64,000 bases of DNA, taken from assembly GCF_003044935.1 (NCBI RefSeq), contig NZ_POXP01000001.1, forward strand, positions 124,001-188,000, in the 5' to 3' direction. Positions 34,978-47,086 of this stretch are shown here, piece by piece. The notes under the pieces are model-generated. The model did not search any database and was not told the origin of the DNA. It saw nothing but the letters and a program-made list of their open reading frames with translations. The first letter of the stretch is position 1. Each line of letters opens with the position of its first letter. The DNA comes from Neisseria subflava (GTDB lineage: Bacteria; Pseudomonadota; Gammaproteobacteria; Burkholderiales; Neisseriaceae). Both the position numbers and the translations under genes were made by a program.

Positions 34978-37770
34978 ATGACCGATTACAGTAAAACCGT
35001 AAACCTGCTCGAGAGCCCGTTTCCAATGCGCGGTAATCTTGCCAAGCGCGAGCCTGCATGGCTGAAAAGTTGGTACGAGCAAAAACGCTACCAAAAACTG
35101 CGCGAAATCGCTAAAGGCCGTCCGAAATTTATTCTGCACGACGGTCCTCCGTATGCCAACGGTGACATCCACATCGGTCATGCCGTCAATAAAATCCTCA
35201 AAGACATCATTATCCGCAGCAAAACCCAAGCCGGTTTTGACGCGCCTTATGTACCGGGTTGGGACTGCCACGGTTTGCCTATTGAAGTAATGGTGGAAAA
35301 ACTGCATGGTAAAGACATGCCTAAAGCCCGTTTCCGCGAATTGTGCCGCGAATATGCCGCCGAACAGATTGCCCGTCAGAAAAAAGACTTTATCCGCTTG
35401 GGCGTGTTGGGCGACTGGGATAATCCTTACCTGACCATGGATTTCAAAACCGAAGCCGATACCGTGCGTATGCTCGGTGAAATCTACAAATCCGGCTATC
35501 TCTACCGCGGCGCGAAACCAGTTCAATTCTGCTTGGACTGCGGCTCTTCCTTGGCTGAAGCGGAAGTGGAATATAAAGACAAAGTATCGCCTGCGATTGA
35601 CGTTGCCTATCCGTTTAAAAACACTGCCGCGCTTGCCGCCGCATTCGGTTTGGCAAGTATCGAAGGCAAAGCGTTTGCCGTTATCTGGACAACCACGCCT
35701 TGGACTTTGCCTGCGAGCCAAGCTGTGTCAGCTGGCGCAGACGTGGTGTATCAATTGATTGATACGCCTAAAGGCAAATTGGTGTTGGCCAAAGATTTGG
35801 CAGAAGACGCGCTTAAACGTTACGGCTTCACTTCAGACGACCTGAAAGTATTGGCAGAAACCACAGGCGACAAGCTGGAAAACCTGCATATGAATCATCC
35901 GTTCCTCGAACGCGATATTCCCATGCTCAACGGCGAACATGTGACCACCGATGCCGGTACCGGTTTGGTGCATACTGCGCCTGCGCATGGTCTGGAAGAC
36001 TACGCTGTCTGCAATAAATACGGCATCGAGCTTTACAACCCTGTCAACGCCGAAGGCAAATACATCAGCGAAACACCTCGTGTCGCTGGTATGCGCGTTT
36101 GGGAAGCCAATCCCGTTATCCTGCAATGGTTGGAAGAAACCGGTAACCTCTTGGCAAGCAGCAAAATCGAACACAGCTACGCCCACTGCTGGCGCCACAA
36201 AACGCCGTTGATTTACCGTGCGACCGGCCAATGGTTTGTCGGTATGGACAAAGCAGGTGCTGACGGTAAAACCCTGCGCGACAAAGCCATCAAAGCCGTT
36301 GATGACACTGAATTCTTCCCGTCATGGGGTCGTGCGCGTTTGGAAGCCATGATTGAAGGCCGTCCTGACTGGGTGGTTTCGCGCCAACGCTACTGGGGCA
36401 CGCCGATGACTTTCTTTGTTCACAAAGAAACCGGTGAGCTGCATCCGAACTCTGCTGAGCTTTTGGAGAAAGTAGCACAACGCATCGAAGAAAAAGGCAT
36501 CGAAGCATGGTTCTCTCTTGATAAGAGCGAACTCTTGAGCGCGGAAGATTGCGAAAATTACGACAAACTTTCCGACACGATGGACGTATGGTTCGACTCC
36601 GGCTCGACCCATTATTCCGTCTTGAAACAACGCGAAGAATTGGAATGGCCGGCTGACTTGTACCTTGAAGGCAGCGACCAACACCGCGGCTGGTTCCAAT
36701 CGTCTATGTTGACTGGTTGTGCCTCATCCATGTGTCGTGCGCCATACAAACAGCTGCTGACCCACGGTTTTGTGGTTGACCAAAACGGCCGCAAAATGTC
36801 GAAATCCATCGGCAATGTCGTTGCACCACAAGAAGTTTACAACGAATTCGGCGCAGACATCCTGCGTCTGTGGGCGGCATCCACCGATTACAGCGGCGAA
36901 TTGGCGATTTCCAAAGAAATCCTCAAGCGCGTAACCGAAAGCTACCGCCGTATCCGCAATACCTTGAGCTTCCTGTTTGCCAACCTCAACGACTTCAATC
37001 CTATTGAAGATGCCGTGCAACAGGCAGACATGGTGGAAATCGACCGCTACGCCGTGGTATTGGCACGTCAGCTGCAAGAGCGTCTGGCAGGCGATTACTA
37101 TCCGCGCTACGCCTTCCACTTTGCCGTAAAAGACATTGTTTCTTTCTGCTCGGAAGACTTGGGCGCGTTCTACCTCGATATCCTGAAAGACCGCCTCTAC
37201 ACCACCAAAGCAGACAGCCATGCTCGCCGCAGCGCGCAAACTGCCCTGTATCACATCACACGCAGTTTGGTTCTGCTGATTGCTCCGATTTTGTGCTTTA
37301 CCGGCGAGGAAGCATGGGACATCATCGGTGGCGGCGAAGAAGACAGCGTCCTCTTCCATACATGGCATGAGTTTCCATCTATCAATGAAAAAGCCGAAGC
37401 CGAATTGGTGAAAAAATGGACGGCAATCCGCGAAGCACGCGAAGCAGTAACTGCTGCCATCGAGCCTTTGCGTACGGATAAAACCGTCGGTTCTTCATTG
37501 CAAGCCGAAACCGAAATTACGGCTCCGGAAGAAATTGCCGATTATCTGAACACTTTGGGCGAAGAATTGCGTTTTGCTTTGCTGGTGTCTAAAGCAGAAG
37601 TGAAAGTAGGTGATGAACTTGCTGTGACCGCTAAAGCCAGCGATGGTGAAAAATGCGAACGCTGCTGGCACTATACCCACGATGTGGGCGCAGTTGCAGG
37701 CCATGAAACCATCTGTAAACGTTGTGCCGAAAACGTTGACGGTAAAGGCGAAGAAAGACATTACGCTTAA
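34978..37770 (+). CDS. ileS: isoleucyl-tRNA synthetase
   Basis: 930-residue class Ia aminoacyl-tRNA synthetase that charges tRNA-Ile. The HIGH motif is [11 protein letters not shown] (about residue 60), the editing domain contains [12 protein letters not shown], the KMSKS motif is [10 protein letters not shown] (about residue 605), and the C-terminal zinc finger is [12 protein letters not shown] followed by CKRCAENV. The length matches bacterial IleRS. One AGGTCGTCTGAA-type DUS (reverse orientation, near 35834) is inside the coding sequence. Confidence 0.98.
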   Translation: MTDYSKTVNLLESPFPMRGNLAKREPAWLKSWYEQKRYQKLREIAKGRPKFILHDGPPYANGDIHIGHAVNKILKDIIIRSKTQAGFDAPYVPGWDCHGLPIEVMVEKLHGKDMPKARFRELCREYAAEQIARQKKDFIRLGVLGDWDNPYLTMDFKTEADTVRMLGEIYKSGYLYRGAKPVQFCLDCGSSLAEAEVEYKDKVSPAIDVAYPFKNTAALAAAFGLASIEGKAFAVIWTTTPWTLPASQAVSAGADVVYQLIDTPKGKLVLAKDLAEDALKRYGFTSDDLKVLAETTGDKLENLHMNHPFLERDIPMLNGEHVTTDAGTGLVHTAPAHGLEDYAVCNKYGIELYNPVNAEGKYISETPRVAGMRVWEANPVILQWLEETGNLLASSKIEHSYAHCWRHKTPLIYRATGQWFVGMDKAGADGKTLRDKAIKAVDDTEFFPSWGRARLEAMIEGRPDWVVSRQRYWGTPMTFFVHKETGELHPNSAELLEKVAQRIEEKGIEAWFSLDKSELLSAEDCENYDKLSDTMDVWFDSGSTHYSVLKQREELEWPADLYLEGSDQHRGWFQSSMLTGCASSMCRAPYKQLLTHGFVVDQNGRKMSKSIGNVVAPQEVYNEFGADILRLWAASTDYSGELAISKEILKRVTESYRRIRNTLSFLFANLNDFNPIEDAVQQADMVEIDRYAVVLARQLQERLAGDYYPRYAFHFAVKDIVSFCSEDLGAFYLDILKDRLYTTKADSHARRSAQTALYHITRSLVLLIAPILCFTGEEAWDIIGGGEEDSVLFHTWHEFPSINEKAEAELVKKWTAIREAREAVTAAIEPLRTDKTVGSSLQAETEITAPEEIADYLNTLGEELRFALLVSKAEVKVGDELAVTAKASDGEKCERCWHYTHDVGAVAGHETICKRCAENVDGKGEERHYA

Positions 37771-37786
37771 TTGTTTGGTCTAAGAT

Positions 37787-37834
37787 AAAGGCCGTCTGAA
37801 AACTTTGGAAATAGGTTTTCAGACGGCCTTTGTT
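37787..37834 (+). terminator. inverted-DUS terminator after ileS
   Basis: AAAGGCCGTCTGAAAA and TTTTCAGACGGCCTTT with a 13-base loop followed by GTTTG. Confidence 0.8.
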
Positions 37835-37854
37835 TGACAAAAATGGAGATGAAG

Positions 37855-38544
37855 ATGAAACAGAGGATGTTGCTTTTCGCCATAAGCTTATTGTCTGCCT
37901 GAAATAATCAGCAACAACAACCGGTTGAACCGTTACAGGAAACAATCCAGGTTCACAATATTTCGATTAATGTGATTACTCCTCAAAATGGCGTACCGAT
38001 TGATTTTGAAAAAAAAGAATTTCAAGAAGTAAAAAAATTTTTCGACCAGATTCAGCAAGTAGGGAAGGTTGTGAGGGCATATTATATTTATCCCGAACCA
38101 TCATGCAATACAGGGGGAAGCGGACGCTACTCTACGAAAGTATGTTCCCTGGGCTTGGTTGAAAAAACATGTTTTTTAGTGAGTATGGAACTACTCAATC
38201 CTTCTTTAATAAAACTTCCAAACGAACAGCGGTTATCGGGAAGCCTCAAATATATCGAACATCAGAAAAGAGAACTTAAGAAAAATGCCATGCCTATCGT
38301 AACATTCGATATTTTGGATGAAGGGGTAAATTATATTGTCTATGCAAAGAAATTTAGAAAATATGCCCATTCCAAACCAGAAGTTACCGCCAACCTAGCT
38401 TTAAACGGATTATTGTTTGAAGGCGTATGTATGAACAACTCTCCCACGGCAAAATTTACCTCTTGGGAAAGTACTGCAACAGTCGATTGGGTACGGGAAC
38501 TGATAAAAATTAACCAACAATCCCCCAAGCCCGATCAGCCATAA
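37855..38544 (+). pseudogene. lipoprotein gene with in-frame TGA at the lipobox cysteine
   Basis: A single reading frame from ATG 37855 to 38544 (229 positions) is interrupted by one TGA at 37900-37902. Before it the frame encodes MKQRMLLFAISLLSA, a lipoprotein signal, and the TGA stands where the lipobox Cys is expected (LLSA-stop-NNQQQQPVEP). After it the frame stays open with no further stop and encodes a globular domain (IDFEKKEFQEVKKFFDQIQ, YSTKVCSLGLVEKTC) with four or more cysteines. AGGAG-like GGAGATGAAG precedes the ATG. A single TGC or TGT to TGA change would explain it. Restart at GTG 37972 would give a cytoplasmic fragment. I recognise no family. Confidence 0.75.
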
Positions 38545-38548
38545 AATT

Positions 38549-38593
38549 AAAGGCCGTCTGAAAACCTGAAATCCGGGTTTCAAACGGCCTTTA
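38549..38593 (+). terminator. inverted-DUS hairpin with one mutated arm
   Basis: AAAGGCCGTCTGAAA against TTTCAAACGGCCTTT; the second arm has A instead of G in the DUS core (TTCAAACGG). Confidence 0.6.
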
Positions 38594-38616
38594 GCTATTC
38601 TATTGCTAAGTAGAAA

Positions 38617-39009
38617 TTAGCGGGCAGAGCAAGAAGTTTCTACTTTGTTGCCGTATGGGTCAGTGAAGCCGAAGAATGCTTCGCTGCCTTTTTGATGCCA
38701 TTCAGCGCCTTTGCCGAACAGACCTTGGTTGGCAACATAGCGTTCGCCTGAACCTGCAACGGCAGAAGACAGGGTGGCAACTTTGTCGTCAAGGCGTAAT
38801 TCAACTTGATCGGTGCTCAGGTTGCGGATTTGTACAGACAGGCCGTTTTCGCAGCTGAATGATTGAACACGGGCATCATGATCGTGTGCACGGCCGTGGT
38901 CATGATTGTGCTCGTGACGGTGACCATGGTCATGTTGATGGGCTTCGGGTGCGGCACAGGCAGCGAGGCTCATGGCGGCGGCAATTGCAAGCAGGGCTTT
39001 TACTTTCAT
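38617..39009 (-). CDS. MliC-like lipoprotein with His-rich segment
   Basis: 130-residue lipoprotein, signal MKVKALLAIAAAMSLAAC (Cys18), followed by a His/Asp-rich stretch (residues about 24-45: HQHDHGHRHEHNHDHGR and on) that should bind zinc or copper. The C-terminal domain resembles MliC/PliC lysozyme inhibitors: FSCENGLSVQIRN, ELRLDDKVATL, WHQKGSEAFFGFTDP and a final Cys that can pair with the first. Likely role: protection of peptidoglycan from host lysozyme and/or metal storage at the outer membrane. It lies next to the Zur-controlled ribosomal protein genes, but no Zur box was found before it. Confidence 0.78.
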   Translation of the reverse strand: MKVKALLAIAAAMSLAACAAPEAHQHDHGHRHEHNHDHGRAHDHDARVQSFSCENGLSVQIRNLSTDQVELRLDDKVATLSSAVAGSGERYVANQGLFGKGAEWHQKGSEAFFGFTDPYGNKVETSCSAR

Positions 39010-39171
39010 TTTTGACTCCTATGGTCAGTGTTGAAGGAAGAATGTAGCGGCATGTTATAAATATCTTTATGGCTCCACAATAGGGATAACCATTATTTAC
39101 TTTTTCTTCCTGTTTCCGGGAGTATGGCAGGATTCTTTGTAGTTTTGATATGAATGATTAATGCCGTTTGA

Positions 39172-39211
39172 AAAAAAGCCGCACTTGCGCTAGAGGTAAA
39201 CGAAAGTGCGG
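39172..39211 (-). terminator. intrinsic terminator of rpmE2-rpmJ2
   Basis: On the minus strand CCGCACTT pairs with AAGTGCGG, followed by CTTTTTTT. It is not DUS-based, and lies 40 bases after the rpmJ2 stop. Confidence 0.85.
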
Positions 39212-39250
39212 AAAATTCAGAGAGTTACATTGAAATATGGGTTGGGGCGC

Positions 39251-39376
39251 TTAACGCTGGCGTGCTTTAAAGCGGGGGTTGCTCTTGCAAATGACGTACA
39301 CTTTGCCTTTTCGGCGGACAATTTGGCAGTCGCGGTGTCGTTTTTTTGCAGTTTTTAGGGATGAGAGGACTTGCAT
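39251..39376 (-). CDS. rpmJ2: alternative ribosomal protein L36 (zinc-free, type B)
   Basis: 41-residue L36 paralogue (ykgO type): [39 protein letters not shown]. It lacks the first zinc-ligand cysteine of the primary L36 and so is the zinc-independent form. Its ATG overlaps the rpmE2 stop (TGATG), so translation is coupled. It replaces zinc-containing L36 when zinc is scarce, freeing metal. The pair is followed by an intrinsic terminator. Confidence 0.93.
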   Translation of the reverse strand: MQVLSSLKTAKKRHRDCQIVRRKGKVYVICKSNPRFKARQR

Positions 39377-39651
39377 CATTTATCCTTTCTGAAGGAAGAC
39401 ATCATGGATTGGTAACGTTGGTTGAACTTGCTGGCGCGGCCTTCGATATTGACATTGCGTTGTTTGCCTGTGTACACCGGGTGGGACGCGGAAGAAGTAT
39501 CAAGCGAAAAGAGGGGATACTCTACTCCGTCCTTCCAAACCATGGTTTTTCCGTGGGTATTGGCGCATGAACGGATGAGCCATCCTTGGTCTGCGCCGCT
39601 GTCGTAAAACAGGACGGTGCGATAGTTGTCCGGGTGGATATCGGGTTTCAT
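39376..39651 (-). CDS. rpmE2: alternative ribosomal protein L31 type B
   Basis: 91-residue type B L31: [54 protein letters not shown]. It lacks the CxxC zinc motif of primary L31 and is the zinc-free form. It is first gene of the rpmE2-rpmJ2 operon under a perfect Zur box (39668-39682). GGAGAAAGAA precedes the ATG. Role: substitution of zinc-bound ribosomal proteins under zinc starvation. Confidence 0.95.
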   Translation of the reverse strand: MKPDIHPDNYRTVLFYDSGADQGWLIRSCANTHGKTMVWKDGVEYPLFSLDTSSASHPVYTGKQRNVNIEGRASKFNQRYQSMMSSFRKDK

Positions 39652-39667
39652 TTCTTTCTCCAGTGAG

Positions 39668-39682
39668 TGTTATGGTATAACA
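39668..39682 (-). promoter_or_regulatory. Zur operator of rpmE2-rpmJ2
   Basis: TGTTATGGTATAACA matches the neisserial Zur consensus TGTTATDNHATAACA at all 15 positions. It lies 16 bases upstream of the rpmE2 start and immediately downstream of the -10, covering the likely transcription start. Confidence 0.88.
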
Positions 39683-39709
39683 TTATACTCTAAGAAAAAG
39701 AGCAGGCAA
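39682..39709 (-). promoter_or_regulatory. sigma70 promoter of rpmE2-rpmJ2
   Basis: On the minus strand: TTGCCT (39704-39709), a 16-base spacer and TATAAT (39682-39687). The extended string CTTAGAGTATAAT is shared with the promoter of the NMO-family gene. Confidence 0.75.
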
Positions 39710-39764
39710 GTGTTTTTTGTTTTTCTTTATCACGGGATTGCGGCATTTTGATAAAATATGCGGT

Positions 39765-39798
39765 TTCAGACGGCCTTTTTTTCATGAGGCCGTCTGAA
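39765..39798. repeat. inverted DUS pair upstream of trkH
   Basis: TTCAGACGGCCT and AGGCCGTCTGAA with a 10-base T-rich loop, 26 bases before trkH. Confidence 0.6.
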
Positions 39799-39823
39799 TA
39801 TTTTATTTTCTGATGATAGGGAT

Positions 39824-41320
39824 ATGATGTATTTGTATAAGGGGTTCAGATTGGGTGGTGCGGTAAGCAAGGTGATGCCGATTGTCCATGTATTGTCCAA
39901 GCTGGGGCTGTTGTTTTCATTACTGTTGGCCGTGCCGACACTGATGTCGTATTTTTATCACGACAGCGCGTTTCTCGTGTTTGCCTATACGGCTTTGACG
40001 GTATTGCTGGTATCGTGTGTAACTTGGGTGCTGACGCTGCGTTTCAACCGTGAATTGCGGCCGCGTGACGGATTTACCCTGGTATTGATGCTGTGGCTGG
40101 CTTTTGCTGTCGTGGCGGCGATGCCGATTTATTTTTATATGCCGTCCATGAGTTTCACCGATGCGTTTTTTGAGGCGATGTCGGGGCTGACGACAACGGG
40201 GGCAACAGTGATTTCCGGTTTGGATACGTTGGCACCATCGGTGAATTTTTGGCGGCACATGCTTAACTGGCTTGGCGGTATGGGTATTATCGTGCTGGCT
40301 GTGGCAATTTTGCCGATGTTGGGCGTGGGGGGGACGCAGCTCTTCAAAGCGGAAATTCCGGGTATGGATAAAGAAAGTAAGATGGCGCCCCGCATTTCGC
40401 AAGTGGCCAAACGGCTATGGTTTGCCTATGCGCTGACAACTGCTGCGGCTTTTGTATCCTTACATATTGCCGGTATGGGTTGGTTTGATGCCTTGTGCCA
40501 TGCGATGTCGGCAGTGGCCTTGGGCGGTTTTTCTACACATGATGACAGCGTTGCCTATTTTGATTCCGTAGCAGTCGAATGGACGTTGATGTTTTTTACT
40601 GTATGGGGTGGTATCAATTTCGCGAGCCACTTTACTGCGTTGGGCAACCGCTCTTTGCAGGTGTATTGGAAGGATGAAGAATGCCGCACCATGCTGCTGG
40701 TTTTGTCGGGCAGTATTTTGATTTCGGCATTGTATCTGTGGCAGCAGGACGTGTACCAAAGCCTTGGCGAAGCTTTGCGCTTTGTCAGCTTCAACTTCGT
40801 GTCTATCGGATTGGCAAGCGGTTTCTCCAATGCAGACTTTGCCCAATGGCCGCTGATTGTGTCGTTGTGGATGTTTTTCCTGTCGAACGTATTGGCAAGT
40901 TCAGGCTCTATGGGTGGCGGTATTAAAAACGTGCGTGCGTTGGTATTGTTTAAATTCAGCTTGCGCGAAATGTTGATTTTGCTGCATCCGCGTGCGGTTC
41001 GTACGGTAAAGGTCAACAATCGCTCCATTCCGGATCGCATGGCGCTGACCGTCATGTCGTTCATCTTTATTTACTTTATGACGGTCATCGTATTCAGCTT
41101 TTTACTGATGGCGGCAGGCTTGGACTTTTTATCCGCCTTTACGGCAGTCATTGCCTGTATTACCAATGCAGGGCCGGGTTTGGGTGCAGTTGGTCCGTCG
41201 CATAATTACGCCGCGCTGAGCGATGTACAGAAGTGGCTGTGTACGGCTGTGATGTTGTTGGGACGTTTGGAGATTTTTACCGTTTTAATTTTGTTTACTC
41301 CGGCATATTGGAAGAAATAA
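39824..41320 (+). CDS. trkH: potassium uptake protein TrkH
   Basis: 498-residue K+ transporter of the Trk/Ktr superfamily, with about ten membrane helices and four pore loops whose selectivity filter turns are visible (SGLTTTGATVISG, SAVALGGFSTHDD, GLASGFSNADF, CITNAGPGLGAVGPSH). It requires a cytoplasmic TrkA subunit that is not encoded here. The ATG pair at 39824/39827 leaves the exact start uncertain by one codon. It is convergent with galU, with a bidirectional terminator between them. Confidence 0.95.
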   Translation: MMYLYKGFRLGGAVSKVMPIVHVLSKLGLLFSLLLAVPTLMSYFYHDSAFLVFAYTALTVLLVSCVTWVLTLRFNRELRPRDGFTLVLMLWLAFAVVAAMPIYFYMPSMSFTDAFFEAMSGLTTTGATVISGLDTLAPSVNFWRHMLNWLGGMGIIVLAVAILPMLGVGGTQLFKAEIPGMDKESKMAPRISQVAKRLWFAYALTTAAAFVSLHIAGMGWFDALCHAMSAVALGGFSTHDDSVAYFDSVAVEWTLMFFTVWGGINFASHFTALGNRSLQVYWKDEECRTMLLVLSGSILISALYLWQQDVYQSLGEALRFVSFNFVSIGLASGFSNADFAQWPLIVSLWMFFLSNVLASSGSMGGGIKNVRALVLFKFSLREMLILLHPRAVRTVKVNNRSIPDRMALTVMSFIFIYFMTVIVFSFLLMAAGLDFLSAFTAVIACITNAGPGLGAVGPSHNYAALSDVQKWLCTAVMLLGRLEIFTVLILFTPAYWKK

Positions 41321-41326
41321 GTGTAG

Positions 41327-41360
41327 AAAAAAGCCGTCTGAAATTTCAGACGGCCTTTTT
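41327..41360. terminator. bidirectional inverted-DUS terminator
   Basis: AAAAAGCCGTCTGAAA and TTTCAGACGGCCTTTTT, with T runs on both strands, between the convergent trkH and galU genes. Confidence 0.85.
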
Positions 41361-41374
41361 ATAAATAGCTGAAC

Positions 41375-42238
41375 TTAAGCGTATTGCTTGAGCAATTCTT
41401 TAAATTGTTCGCCGGTTTCAGGGTGTTTCAGACCGTAAGCCACAGTCGCTTCAAGGTAACCCAATTTGCTGCCGCAGTCATAGCGCTTGCCTTCAAATGC
41501 GTGAGCCAAGACAAACTCATGATCAAGCAGGCGTGCAATACCGTCTGTCAGTTGGATTTCGTTACCGGCACCACGGGGCAGGTTGGTCAACAAGTCAAAA
41601 ATACGCGGAGTCAGGATGTAGCGGCCGACAACGGCGAGGTTGGAAGGCGCTTCTTCCGGTTTGGGTTTTTCAACGATGTTGGTGATACGTTGATAGTTTT
41701 TCAGCTGTTCAACTTCAACGATACCATAAGAGCCTGTTTGGGAAGGATCAACGGTTTCAACGCCTAAAACGCTGTTACCGCTTTGGTTGTACACATCAAC
41801 CATCTGTTTCAACGCACCTTTAGGTGCATCAATCAAATCGTCTGCCAAAATAACGGCAAAAGGCTCATCGCCAACGGCAGCTTGAGCGCATAACACGGCA
41901 TGACCCAAACCCAATGCTTCAGTTTGACGTATGTACAAGCAGGTAATATTCGGAGGAAGGATATCGCGAACGTGTGCCAACAGCTTGTCTTTTTGACGCA
42001 ATTCCAATTCGGTTTCCAACTCGTATGCTTTGTCGAAGTGATCTTCGATGCTGCGTTTGTTACGGCCAGTGATGAACACCATTTCGGTACAGCCGGCTTC
42101 AACCGCTTCTTCAACTGCATATTGAATCAGAGGTTTGTCCACAATAGGCAGCATTTCTTTGGGGCTGGCTTTGGTCGCAGGCAAGAAACGGGTGCCCATA
42201 CCGGCAACGGGGAAGACGCATTTTTTAATGGGTTTCAT
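41375..42238 (-). CDS. galU: UTP-glucose-1-phosphate uridylyltransferase
   Basis: 287-residue nucleotidyltransferase making UDP-glucose for lipooligosaccharide and other glycans. Motifs: [21 protein letters not shown] (in parts [18 protein letters not shown]), [30 protein letters not shown] and [11 protein letters not shown]. The length matches GalU (about 290). It is encoded alone, convergent with trkH. Confidence 0.96.
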   Translation of the reverse strand: MKPIKKCVFPVAGMGTRFLPATKASPKEMLPIVDKPLIQYAVEEAVEAGCTEMVFITGRNKRSIEDHFDKAYELETELELRQKDKLLAHVRDILPPNITCLYIRQTEALGLGHAVLCAQAAVGDEPFAVILADDLIDAPKGALKQMVDVYNQSGNSVLGVETVDPSQTGSYGIVEVEQLKNYQRITNIVEKPKPEEAPSNLAVVGRYILTPRIFDLLTNLPRGAGNEIQLTDGIARLLDHEFVLAHAFEGKRYDCGSKLGYLEATVAYGLKHPETGEQFKELLKQYA

Positions 42239-42349
42239 ATTGGTATCCTATTTTGTCTGAGGGATTAGCCCCCGAAAGTGTAATTGTGTGTAACGATAAT
42301 ACCACATGATAAAGTATCAGGCGGCTCGAAAAAGACTGTATATACTGCC

Positions 42350-44946
<2,597 letters not shown>

Positions 44947-44958
44947 GATTGGGGAATT

Positions 44959-46227
44959 TTAAGAGAACAGGCGCAGGGCTTGTTTGCTGCCGGGTTTGAG
45001 GCCGACTTTAAGCATTTCTTCCTGACGGGCCAAAACGTAGTTGCGTACGTCTTTGAGCCATTGGGTGGAAACTTCTTCCATTTGGTCGTTAACCAAATCC
45101 AAGCTGAGTTGGCCGGAGAGTTTGACTGCCAAGTCCATAAATTTGTCGAAAGTTTTTTCACCGGCTGGAACATGCGGAATATCCAAAAGCATACTGAAAC
45201 CGCGGTAGGCTTGGTTGTCCAACAGAGGATTGGTAAACGGTTTGTTGTCCAAAGTATGGATGGAGAACAATTGAGGGTTGTTGTTGTCGCCGAAGTGGAA
45301 AGCGCCGTCTTCGCCTAGTTTGAAGCCTGTATCTTCCACGGCGGCACGCAATTCTACGCCGCTGATATTGGAATGGGAAACCAAGTGAATGGCGATGGTT
45401 TGGTCAACACGCGCACAGAATTGGTCGAGGGCTTGCGCGACTTCGGTGAATGCATCCAAGTCGGTATGCAAAACTTTGCCATCCATCAGTTGAGCAAAAG
45501 CATCAACCTGTTGGTCGAAGTGTTGCAGCTCTTCACGCGCGGCCAAACCATTGCGGCTGACAGCCTGCAGGCCCATGACGAAGCCTTGGTAGTAAACGCC
45601 CGGAATCGGCTCGGCAACACGGAAATGGTCGTCCATGGTGCAACCGATGATTTGGAAGCGGTGGGTGCCGGAAAGGCGCGGCAGGGCGTGCAATTCTTGG
45701 GCTTGTTTCAGGGAGATGTAGGCCATGTAGTCGAAGCGCGGGTCAAACCAAGGCAGCTCGACTTGAGACAATTCGTCCAAGCTGATTAATGGTACTTGTG
45801 CCACAGGTTCGGCTGCGGTTTCTACCGGAGTGGAAGCGGCTTCAGCAGGGCTGACGGTAATTTCGTTGTTCAAGCCGATAACGGTGTGTTGGACTTTTTC
45901 TTCTGTGGAGAAGTCGTCTTCCACAGTCAGCTCGACATCGGTTTTAAGTTGGGCAGGGTGAGCCAGTTTGGCTTTTGCTGCGTAGATTTCATCTTGCTCT
46001 TGCAGGTTGCGCAATGCCTCTTCGTTTTTTTTGTTTTTCTTGATAAACAAACCTTGGCCGCCGGTTTCTTTGCTGTCGCGGACGTGTTTGGTTTTGCTGG
46101 TCAAAAGTGCATCTTTATCGGAATGGCCGAATTGTTCGCGCACTTGTTTGCGGTATTGGTTTTCCTGGTACATGTTGTAACCGATGACCGCCAAAAGAGC
46201 GGCGAGGGCTAAGACGATGAAAATCAT
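44959..46227 (-). CDS. zipA: cell division protein ZipA
   Basis: 422-residue bitopic division protein that tethers FtsZ to the inner membrane. The N-terminal membrane helix (MIFIVLALAALLAVIGYNM) is followed by a charged linker, a Pro/Ala/Glu-rich region (residues about 105-150) and the C-terminal FtsZ-binding domain (about 260-410: LHTDLDAFTEVAQALDQF, FSMLLDIPHVPAGEKTFDKF). The zipA-ligA order is common in proteobacteria, but here a strong terminator separates the genes. Confidence 0.92.
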   Translation of the reverse strand: MIFIVLALAALLAVIGYNMYQENQYRKQVREQFGHSDKDALLTSKTKHVRDSKETGGQGLFIKKNKKNEEALRNLQEQDEIYAAKAKLAHPAQLKTDVELTVEDDFSTEEKVQHTVIGLNNEITVSPAEAASTPVETAAEPVAQVPLISLDELSQVELPWFDPRFDYMAYISLKQAQELHALPRLSGTHRFQIIGCTMDDHFRVAEPIPGVYYQGFVMGLQAVSRNGLAAREELQHFDQQVDAFAQLMDGKVLHTDLDAFTEVAQALDQFCARVDQTIAIHLVSHSNISGVELRAAVEDTGFKLGEDGAFHFGDNNNPQLFSIHTLDNKPFTNPLLDNQAYRGFSMLLDIPHVPAGEKTFDKFMDLAVKLSGQLSLDLVNDQMEEVSTQWLKDVRNYVLARQEEMLKVGLKPGSKQALRLFS

Positions 46228-46404
46228 GGAGTAATCACTTTTTAAAAAGGCAGCATTCCGTCTTTTTCAGGGTGCGGAATCTTGCTGCGCGGGAAGTTCG
46301 TTGGAGCCGGACTTTATGCGTCCGAATGAATAGCTGAATTATAACGAAAATAAACGGTTGTGACAGCATTATGTCTGCCAATCATTGTTCAGGCCGTCTG
46401 AAAG

Positions 46405-46971
46405 TTATCCGCGCCGGACGGGGAAACCTGCTTTTTGAAGGCGAGGCCAATCGAAGAAATGACCGGGATCGGTTTTCCTGTCCGGCGCGATGTCCTGATG
46501 ACCGGTAACGGCCTGAATCGGGTAATGTTCGGAAATGGCGGTCAGCAAGGCTTGCAGGCTGATGTATTGTGCTTCGGTAAAAGGCTCGAAATCGCAGCCT
46601 TCCAATTCGATACCGATGGAGAAGGCATTGCATTTTTCTCTGCCTTGAAACGACGATATTCCGGCATGATAGGCCATGTCGTCGCAGGAAACGAATTGGA
46701 CGGTTTCACCTTTGCGGCTGATGAAAAAATGGCTGGAGACGCGTAAGGTGTGGATGATGCTGAAAAAAGGGTGCTCGTCAGGATTGATTTGGTTGGTAAA
46801 CAACTTTTCCACTGCACCTGTGTTGTACTCAAAAGGAGGGAGGGAAATATTGTGGAGGACAACCAATGAGATATCTTCATCCGGTTCGCGCGGGCTGAAA
46901 TTGGGCGAATGGGTTTGGCGTGCATTCAGCCAACGGCCGTTTTGCCAAGTGTTTTTTGAAGGGGAATTCAT
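46405..46971 (-). CDS. ampD: 1,6-anhydro-N-acetylmuramyl-L-alanine amidase AmpD
   Basis: 188-residue zinc amidase that removes the peptide from anhydromuropeptides during cell-wall recycling. Visible motifs: LVVLHNISLPP with the first His ligand, SSHFFISRKGETVQFVSC, FSIGIELEGCDFEPF, and TGHQDIAPDRKTDPGHFF holding the other His and Asp ligands. The start is ATG 46969-46971; a longer open frame reaches into the mltG 5' region and has no support. It is divergent from mltG with about 115 bases between them. Confidence 0.94.
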   Translation of the reverse strand: MNSPSKNTWQNGRWLNARQTHSPNFSPREPDEDISLVVLHNISLPPFEYNTGAVEKLFTNQINPDEHPFFSIIHTLRVSSHFFISRKGETVQFVSCDDMAYHAGISSFQGREKCNAFSIGIELEGCDFEPFTEAQYISLQALLTAISEHYPIQAVTGHQDIAPDRKTDPGHFFDWPRLQKAGFPVRRG

Positions 46972-47086
46972 GGTTTCAGACGGCCTTTCGGGATAGGAAA
47001 ACATACGTTGGGGAAGGTGGCAGGCGTGGTACGCTTGTTTTCGGTTATACTGTCGCCCGACACGTTCACAAACCAAGAATCCTACC

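Noticed and set aside
35832-35843. AGGTCGTCTGAA-type DUS in ileS as another transfer border
   Set aside because: It lies inside a normal conserved gene with local base composition and has no partner; noted only as a limit on the border argument for the R-M cassette.
37900-37902. Selenocysteine at TGA
   Set aside because: The codon lies at a lipobox, where Cys is lipidated; no selenoprotein context is visible, and a point mutation is simpler.
39010-39070. Possible Zur box before the His-rich MliC-like gene (TGTTATAAATATC)
   Set aside because: Only the left half-site matches; the right half lacks ATAACA.
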